Positions 1 through 5,049 of a DNA stretch of 5,049 nt are shown here, one piece after another. The translations under genes were made by a program, and so were the position numbers. The DNA comes from Eggerthellaceae bacterium (GTDB lineage Bacteria > Actinomycetota > Coriobacteriia > Coriobacteriales > Eggerthellaceae), in contig CAADXT010000038.1 in the NCBI GenBank assembly GCA_900753095.1, positions 1-5,049 on the forward strand. The letters are read 5' to 3'. The notes below the pieces were generated by a model that ran no database searches, was not told the origin of the DNA, and saw only the letters and a program-made list of their open reading frames with translations. The stretch's first letter is position 1. Every line of letters starts with the position of its first letter.

Positions 1-1604
1 TCTACGAAGACGAGCCGATTTTGAGGACCGGCGCCCAAATGAGGAATTACCTTCCTGAGCGTTACAGGGAAATGAAAGCGCTGGCGAAGCCAACGTACGA
101 TGGGTTCGATTACCGCAGACCCTCCGAAACCAAGCTGTTCATCGCTCAGGCGCGCTTCATGGAGCAGTGGGAAGACGATTTCCCCTATAAGGGGACGTTC
201 AGCCGTTACTACCCAACGTACGCCATGATGAACGATCAACAGCTGCGCGGGTACTTCTCGTGGCGCACCAAGGTGCGCAAGGGTGCTGTGGAGGAAACCT
301 CGCTTTCGTTTGCCTTCGTTTACGTTTACGAGCTCTTGAACGGCATCGGTGGCACATCGGCGCAGGATTGCTTCGATAAGCTCTACCGGTTTTGGGTCGC
401 TTACCGCGATTTCGATGCCAGCCTCAACCGCTATATGAAGTCGTGGTTGCGCGATTACGTCATCTACCACGATCTTCCGCCTCGCCTGATCGAATCGTTC
501 ATCGACACCTCGTTCGAGCAAGCGCTTATCGTTCTCCGAAATGCCGAGGCATCGGTTTGCTCGGGCGGTTTGCAGCCGGTTTCTTCTGAATCTTTGTTCG
601 ATGCCCTAAGCGCGCTTTCCTCCTACCGCATCGAGAAGTCTCGTTTTGCCAAAGAGCATCGCGCCGAGGTCCAGAACGTTGCCTGCAAGACCTTCTACGA
701 TCTGTGCGCTCACTGCTCCAAGCGGAGGAAGAAGGGGCTAGTGGATTCATGGTTCGGTAACAGCGCGGTTTCCGAGCACCCCATGTTCACATCTGCGGTG
801 TTCTATGAACCGAACCCCCATGAAGACTGCCTGTATCGTGTGAACGAGGTTCATTCGTACTCCTGCCGAAACGGCCGATGGGTTGGGCTGCGGAACTACC
901 GCACCGCTTCACGCAACGCCGAGCTTGGCGCGATGCTTGGTACCGTTGACAGGCTGATGCGCGAAGAGCTTCAGTATGGGCATCCAATCAAGGAATATGA
1001 GCTTCCGAAGTATATGCTGAAGCTCGTACAGGGCAATGTTGCCCAATGGGCGGAGAAGAGGAAAGAGGCCCAACGGAGGCGCGTTACCATCGACCGAGCG
1101 CAGCTTGCCGGCATTCGCTCACGTGCTGCGGTGGTGCGAGAGCAGCTGCTTGTCGACGAGGAGCGTGAGGGATTTGTCCCCGAGGAGCCATGCGTCGAGC
1201 CCGAGGAAACCTTAGAACCTGCATCCAGCTGCGAGCTCTACTTGCAGGAGGAAGGTCCGAATGCGGGCAGCGTCGAGGACGAGGCCGCTTCATACGCTCG
1301 GAATGATGAGGAGGGGCCTTCCGATTCCTCCAAGCTTAACGAAGAGGACGATGCGCCGCTTGCGCAGCCCGAGGCTGCATCGTATGGGCTTTCACCTGTG
1401 GAGCTGGCATACCTGCGTGCGCTTATGATTGAGCCGTCGACCGCGGCGGCATCCTTGGGTTCGGAGGAAGAAGACCTGGTGGTCGACTCGATCAATGAGA
1501 AACTGTTCGATCTTTTGGGTGATACAGCGCTGGAATTCGGCGCAGACGGCCCGCAGATCATCGATGACTATCGTGAAGAAGCGAAGGGAGCCCTTGGGCT
1601 ATGA
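1..1604 (+). CDS. TerB-N / TerB-C domain protein, 5' partial
   Basis: I call this a TerB-N and TerB-C domain protein; its exact biochemical role is unknown. Residues are numbered from the TTG at base 21, but the frame is open to base 1 (upstream codons read YEDEPI), so the true start lies outside the window. Residues about 36-125 carry TerB-N hallmarks: an aromatic run with EDDF, SRYYPTY, QLRGYFSWRTKVRKG and the helix SFAFVYVYELLNGIG. A middle region (about 215-330) has a Cys-rich stretch and the SCRNGRW motif. TerB-C features follow: TIDRAQLAGIRSRA (356-369), then an acidic linker (about 379-455), then a C-terminal block with SINEKLFDLLGD (490-501) and IIDDY. I see no separate central TerB metal-binding domain, signal peptide or membrane segment. 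The stop overlaps the next ATG, linking it to the ATPase and helicase. By inference it is the scaffold or sensor of the system. Confidence 0.85.
   Translation, partial: YEDEPILRTGAQMRNYLPERYREMKALAKPTYDGFDYRRPSETKLFIAQARFMEQWEDDFPYKGTFSRYYPTYAMMNDQQLRGYFSWRTKVRKGAVEETSLSFAFVYVYELLNGIGGTSAQDCFDKLYRFWVAYRDFDASLNRYMKSWLRDYVIYHDLPPRLIESFIDTSFEQALIVLRNAEASVCSGGLQPVSSESLFDALSALSSYRIEKSRFAKEHRAEVQNVACKTFYDLCAHCSKRRKKGLVDSWFGNSAVSEHPMFTSAVFYEPNPHEDCLYRVNEVHSYSCRNGRWVGLRNYRTASRNAELGAMLGTVDRLMREELQYGHPIKEYELPKYMLKLVQGNVAQWAEKRKEAQRRRVTIDRAQLAGIRSRAAVVREQLLVDEEREGFVPEEPCVEPEETLEPASSCELYLQEEGPNAGSVEDEAASYARNDEEGPSDSSKLNEEDDAPLAQPEAASYGLSPVELAYLRALMIEPSTAAASLGSEEEDLVVDSINEKLFDLLGDTALEFGADGPQIIDDYREEAKGALGL
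1155..1385 (+). other. Acidic low-complexity linker inside the TerB-domain protein
   Basis: This encodes residues about 379-455 of the TerB-domain protein. From 379 to 446 there are 24 Asp/Glu and only 3 Arg/Lys among 68 residues, with many Pro, Ser and Gly. It separates the TIDRAQLAGIRSRA helix from the C-terminal INE/GD block, so it is probably a disordered spacer within or before the TerB-C region. The peptide EAASY occurs twice (residues 421-425 and 451-455), encoded by different synonymous codons. Confidence 0.6.
1585..1590 (+). promoter_or_regulatory. Ribosome binding site for the BrxD-type ATPase gene
   Basis: AGGGAG lies inside the 3' end of the TerB-domain gene, 10 bases before the ATG at 1601. 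With the ATGA stop/start overlap it supports this start and suggests re-initiation by ribosomes finishing the upstream gene. Confidence 0.55.
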
Positions 1605-2926
1605 GCGAAGAAGTTAAAGTTCCGCGCCGAATTGCGGCGGTGATAATCAACTCGCTTAAAGGCGGCGTTGTACCGCGTATCGGGCTTCCCTACATCACGG
1701 TTGGAAGGGAGGTTGAGATCAAGGCCCTTTTGCACGATCTTGACTTGATTGCCGATGGCGGCGCCTCCTTCCGTTTCCTGGTGGGTCGATACGGCGCTGG
1801 CAAAAGCTTTCTTATCCAAACCATACGAACGCATGCCATGGGCGAGAACTTCGTCGTTGCCGATGCCGACCTTTCTCCTGAGCGTCGTCTGCAGGGCGGG
1901 CAAGGGCAAGGCCTTGCAACGTATCGTGAGCTCATTCGCAACCTTTCAACGAAAACCCGCCCAGAGGGCGGTGCGTTGTCTTTGGTTCTTGACCGTTGGG
2001 TAAGGAACCTTCAGCAGAAAGCTGCTGCGGAAAGCGGTGAATCTGCTGGCACGGCTTTCTCCGAGGCGTTCCACAAGGCTGAAGAGGCGTTCTTGAGCCC
2101 TCTTCGAGAGTTGGTTTATGGGTTCGATTTCGCTGCGGTTCTCGAGCGCTACGCCAACGCCTCGCTTGCCGACGACAACGAAACCAAAGGCTATGTGGTG
2201 AAGTGGCTTCGAGGTGAGTACCGCACCAAAACCGAGTCGCGCTCGGAGTTGGGCATCAATGCCTGCATCACCGACGATTCGTGGTACGACTACCTGAAGC
2301 TTTTTGCCGAGTTCCTGATGGGAGCGGGTTATCAGGGCCTGCTGGTTATGATCGACGAGCTGGTGAACCTGTACAAGATCCCGAACGCCATCACGCGTCA
2401 GAACAACTATGAGAAGATCCTCACCATGTACAACGACACGCTTCAAGGCAAAGCGCATCATCTGGGCATCATCATGGGCGGCACCCCGCAATCCATCGAA
2501 GATCGCAGGCGCGGCGTGTACAGCTACGAGGCTTTGCGCAGCCGACTGGCTCAAGGCCGTTTTGCAAGCGAAGGGCTTACCGACATGTTGGCGCCCGTTA
2601 TCAGGCTGAACCCCCTTACATATGAGGAGCTCCTTATCCTCGTTGAGAAGCTTGCCGCTATTCATGCGGGCTACTTCGAGTACGAGCAAAGCCTAACGGA
2701 AGACGACCTGATAACGTTTTTGCAGATCGAGTTTGGCCGTGTGGGCTCCGACTCCCACCTTACGCCGCGCGAGGTCATCCGCGATTTCATCGAGCTGCTC
2801 GATATCGTGTGCCAGAACCCTGACGTTGCGGTTTCGAAGCTGTTGGGCTCTGAGGAATTCAGCTATGCCCAGCCTGCCTTGCAGGAGCAGGAAGTTGCCC
2901 CTCTGTATGCTGAGTTTAAGATTTAA
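1601..2926 (+). CDS. brxD: BrxD-type P-loop ATPase (DUF2791 class)
   Basis: This is a complete 441-residue cytoplasmic AAA+/STAND-like ATPase of the BREX ATP-binding protein BrxD type. The N-terminus has the family-like pattern NSLKGGVVPRIGLPYITVGR (17-36), followed by Walker A GRYGAGKS (62-69, Lys68) and a ADADLSPERRLQGGQGQG block (87-104). Walker B is LLVMIDEL (247-254, Asp252 and Glu253). The segment IIMGGTPQSIEDRRRGVYSY (290-309) and RSRL (313-316) hold candidate sensor and arginine-finger residues. The C-terminal part (about 335-405, including TPREVIRDF) looks like a lid and winged-helix region. All catalytic motifs are intact. The ATG overlaps the stop of the TerB-domain gene, and the helicase follows 12 bases downstream. 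Known family context is BREX types 2 and 6, where BrxD pairs with BrxHI. Its exact role is not settled; ATP-driven DNA binding or loading of the helicase is inference. Confidence 0.87.
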   Translation: MSEEVKVPRRIAAVIINSLKGGVVPRIGLPYITVGREVEIKALLHDLDLIADGGASFRFLVGRYGAGKSFLIQTIRTHAMGENFVVADADLSPERRLQGGQGQGLATYRELIRNLSTKTRPEGGALSLVLDRWVRNLQQKAAAESGESAGTAFSEAFHKAEEAFLSPLRELVYGFDFAAVLERYANASLADDNETKGYVVKWLRGEYRTKTESRSELGINACITDDSWYDYLKLFAEFLMGAGYQGLLVMIDELVNLYKIPNAITRQNNYEKILTMYNDTLQGKAHHLGIIMGGTPQSIEDRRRGVYSYEALRSRLAQGRFASEGLTDMLAPVIRLNPLTYEELLILVEKLAAIHAGYFEYEQSLTEDDLITFLQIEFGRVGSDSHLTPREVIRDFIELLDIVCQNPDVAVSKLLGSEEFSYAQPALQEQEVAPLYAEFKI

Positions 2927-2928
2927 GG
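2925..2928 (+). promoter_or_regulatory. Probable ribosome binding site for the helicase gene
   Basis: AAGG overlaps the TAA stop of the ATPase gene and sits 10 bases before the ATG at 2939. It is a short, weak Shine-Dalgarno match. A second ATG at 2934 is in another frame and gives no family-like protein, so 2939 is the preferred start. Confidence 0.4.
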
Positions 2929-2938
2929 TTGGCATGCC

Positions 2939-5049
2939 ATGGGCGCGTTCGACAGGTTTGCTCCGTTTATTCAGGACTATATTTACAGCCACGATTGGGA
3001 AAGTCTTCGAGGCATTCAGGTTGCTGCTGCCGATGCGCTGTTCAACACCGACTGCAATGTGCTCCTAACCGCATCGACGGCTTCCGGGAAAACTGAGGCG
3101 GCGTTTTTCCCTATCCTCACCGAGTTTTACGAAGATCCGCCCGCCTCGGTGGGGGCGCTTTACATTGCCCCCTTGAAAGCCCTGATCAACGATCAGTTCA
3201 TCCGCTTAAACGAGCTGTGCGAGCAGGCTGATATTCCAGTGTGGCGTTGGCACGGCGATGTATCCGCTTCGCACAAAGCTCGCTTGATAAAGCATCCCTC
3301 GGGCATTCTGCAGATCACCCCCGAATCGCTCGAGAGCATGCTGATTCACAAGCATTCTGCCCTTACCAAGGTGTTCGGCGACTTGCGCTATATCGTCATC
3401 GACGAAGTGCACTCGCTTTTGCGCGGGGACAGGGGCGGCCAAACCTTGTGCCTTATCGAGCGTCTTTCGCGCCTTTCCGGCTCCAACCCAAGGCGCGTGG
3501 GTCTTTCGGCGACGATCGGTGACCCGCAGATGGTTGGCGCCTTGCTTTCTGCGGGCACGAATCGCAAGACCATCATTCCTCGCTTCAATGAGCCGAAACG
3601 TACCTGGCGCATTTCGATGGAGCACTTCTATACTTCTGGGCCTCAGGCTCCGGAGCGCGACTTCATGTCGACGCGAGCCGACGATGTCCAGATTGTGGGT
3701 GTTGAAAATGTTTCCCCTAATGGCTTGCCCGCAGCGGGAGAGTCGGGAAAAAGCGTTGAGTTCGCATCGCGCGAAGAGTTGCGAGCGGGGGAGCATGCGC
3801 TTGATTTTCCATCCGATATCGCGCCAAACATGGCCGATCCAGGCTATGGCTATATCTTCGAGCATACGCGTGGCAAGAAATGCCTCGTGTTCTCGAACAG
3901 CCGCGAGGAAGCGGAGAGCATCACCACCTCCTTGCGCGCCTATTGCGAGCTGCGCCATGAGCCTGATAGGTTCCTCATTCATCATGGCAATCTTTCCTCT
4001 ACCTATCGAGAGACTGCCGAAGAGCTGATGAAAGACGAGTCGTTCGACCTAACCACGGTCACTACGGCAACCTTGGAGCTCGGCATCGACATCGGCAGGC
4101 TTGAACGCGCCTTTCAGGTGGATGCGCCCTTTACCGTTTCTTCGTTCCTTCAGCGTATGGGACGAACCGGCAGACGCGATCTGCCACCTGAAATGTGGTT
4201 TGTGATGCGAGAGGACGAGCCGCAGCCCCGCACGCTCATGCCCGACTCCATTCCCTGGAAGCTTCTTCAGGGCATCGCTCTTGTGCAGGTTTACATGGAG
4301 GAAAAATGGGTCGAGCCCCCTCGCTTGGACCGTTTGCCCTACAGCTTGCTGTACCACCAAACCATGGCGACGTTGGCAAGCTGCGGAGAGCTTACTCCGC
4401 CTCAACTTGCCGAGCGCGTGCTTTCGTTGGCCTACTTCCACAGGGTGAGCCTTGACGATTACCGAGTTCTGCTCCGCCATCTCCTTGAAACCGACCAGAT
4501 CCAAGCAACCGAGGGCGGTGGGCTGATTGTCGGCTTGGCCGGTGAGCGTGTAACAAACTCCTTCAAGTTCTATGCGGTGTTCCAGGATGATGAGGAGTTC
4601 TCGGTTCGCTGCGACTCGCAGGAGCTGGGGACCGTTGTTCTTCCGCCTCCGCCGGGTGAGCGCTTGGCCATTGCCGGGCATGTGTGGCTGGTCGAGGAAA
4701 TAGATCGAAAGCGCCATTTGGTGTACGTGAGCAAGGTGAAGGGGAAAGTTCCCGCTTACTTCGGCGAGTGCGCAGGCGACATCAACACCAAGATCCTGGA
4801 ACGCATGCATCTTGTATTGCGTGAAACGCAAACGTATCCCTACCTTATGTCCAACGCCAAGGCGCGTCTTTCGCTTGCGCGCAGGGTGGCTCGCAATGCC
4901 GGCGTAACCGAAAAGCCGCTTGTTAATCTAGGGGGAGATACTTGGGCGCTTTTCCCTTGGTTGGGAAGCTATGCCTTCATGGCGCTTGAGCGGTTCCTGA
5001 AATTACGTTGCGCGGAATCGTTGGGATTGCGCTTTCTGAACTCCTTCAA
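2939..5049 (+). CDS. brxHI: BrxHI / Lhr-like SF2 DNA helicase, 3' partial
   Basis: This is a DEAD/DEAH-class superfamily 2 helicase of the Lhr-like group, with 703 codons visible and no stop before the window ends. The full motif set is present: Q-like LRGIQ (23-27), motif I TASTASGKTE (44-53, Lys51), Ia YIAPLKALINDQ (75-86), Ib ITPESLESML (126-135), motif II DEVH (155-158), motif III SAT (190-192), motif IV CLVFSNSREEAE (315-326), motif V TTATLELGIDIG (375-386) and motif VI QRMGRTGR (405-412). The region after about 440 fits the helical, winged-helix and Lhr-core type C-terminal part. The start ATG gives the sequence MGAFDRFAPFIQDYIY, which agrees with my recollection of relatives. No cysteine cluster or nuclease motif is visible. 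Residues about 241-300 form a poorly recognisable segment between the two RecA folds. It is probably an ATP-dependent 3'-5' DNA translocase or helicase acting with the BrxD-type ATPase. An ordinary Lhr repair helicase is less likely given its neighbours. Confidence 0.87.
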   Translation, partial: MGAFDRFAPFIQDYIYSHDWESLRGIQVAAADALFNTDCNVLLTASTASGKTEAAFFPILTEFYEDPPASVGALYIAPLKALINDQFIRLNELCEQADIPVWRWHGDVSASHKARLIKHPSGILQITPESLESMLIHKHSALTKVFGDLRYIVIDEVHSLLRGDRGGQTLCLIERLSRLSGSNPRRVGLSATIGDPQMVGALLSAGTNRKTIIPRFNEPKRTWRISMEHFYTSGPQAPERDFMSTRADDVQIVGVENVSPNGLPAAGESGKSVEFASREELRAGEHALDFPSDIAPNMADPGYGYIFEHTRGKKCLVFSNSREEAESITTSLRAYCELRHEPDRFLIHHGNLSSTYRETAEELMKDESFDLTTVTTATLELGIDIGRLERAFQVDAPFTVSSFLQRMGRTGRRDLPPEMWFVMREDEPQPRTLMPDSIPWKLLQGIALVQVYMEEKWVEPPRLDRLPYSLLYHQTMATLASCGELTPPQLAERVLSLAYFHRVSLDDYRVLLRHLLETDQIQATEGGGLIVGLAGERVTNSFKFYAVFQDDEEFSVRCDSQELGTVVLPPPPGERLAIAGHVWLVEEIDRKRHLVYVSKVKGKVPAYFGECAGDINTKILERMHLVLRETQTYPYLMSNAKARLSLARRVARNAGVTEKPLVNLGGDTWALFPWLGSYAFMALERFLKLRCAESLGLRFLNSF

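Noticed and set aside
21..23. TTG as the start codon of the TerB-domain gene
   Set aside because: The frame is open without a stop to the window edge, the upstream codons (YEDEPI) look coding, and no convincing ribosome binding site precedes it. The gene is most likely truncated by the window.
1946..2689. 247-residue reverse-strand open frame
   Set aside because: It lies wholly within the BrxD-type ATPase gene, whose motifs are intact. The antisense translation shows no recognisable domain, and this is typical of codon-bias shadow frames.
2934..2936. ATG at 2934 as the helicase start
   Set aside because: It is in a different frame that ends at 3068 and gives a protein without helicase motifs. 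The ATG at 2939 gives the family-like N-terminus.
2931..2942. Overlapping palindromes GGCATGCC and CCATGG at the helicase start, considered as an operator
   Set aside because: They are short, overlap the start codon, and sit inside an operon with no adjacent promoter. Chance is sufficient.
3206..3985. 259-residue reverse-strand open frame
   Set aside because: It is antisense to the helicase motif region (from motif Ia to past motif IV) and resembles no family I know.
4049..4831. 260-residue reverse-strand open frame
   Set aside because: It is antisense to the helicase C-terminal half. Its length matches the other shadow frames, and it has no recognisable domain or convincing start context.
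1..5049. CRISPR array, tRNA/rRNA, insertion sequence ends or attachment site
   Set aside because: Nearly every base is in one of three intact coding frames, and I saw no repeated units, RNA-like structures or transposase motifs.

Overview
This window holds three consecutive + strand genes packed with almost no intergenic DNA. It reads as the middle of one operon. The order is a TerB-N/TerB-C domain protein (5' end outside the window), a BrxD-type P-loop ATPase of the DUF2791 class (complete), and an Lhr-like superfamily 2 helicase of the BrxHI type (3' end outside the window). No RNA genes, mobile elements, CRISPR arrays, terminators or promoters were found, and no gene-free stretch exceeds about 12 bases.

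Layout: bases 1-1604 encode the TerB-domain protein, whose reading frame is already open at base 1. Its stop codon overlaps the ATG of the ATPase gene (1601-2926) as ATGA. After a 12-base gap the helicase starts at 2939 and is still open at base 5049, where 703 codons are visible. The tight spacing implies co-transcription and translational coupling, so the three products probably act together.

Function: BrxD and BrxHI are established components of some BREX/Pgl phage-defence subtypes (type 2 and type 6). TerB-N/TerB-C proteins have been linked by comparative genomics to phage defence and stress response and to membrane- or metal-associated Ter systems. The likeliest reading is a DNA-acting ATPase and helicase pair served by a TerB-type scaffold or sensor. 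The window shows no methyltransferase (PglX), phosphatase-like protein (PglZ), kinase (PglW) or nuclease. It therefore cannot be decided here whether this is part of a larger BREX-like locus or a free-standing three-gene system.

Organism: base composition looks moderately GC-rich by eye, with mixed third positions (GCC/GCG as well as GCT, TTC with CTT and GTT). Composition appears even across all three genes. This fits a moderately high-GC bacterium. A Coriobacteriia-like actinobacterium is a weak guess and not something the sequence proves.
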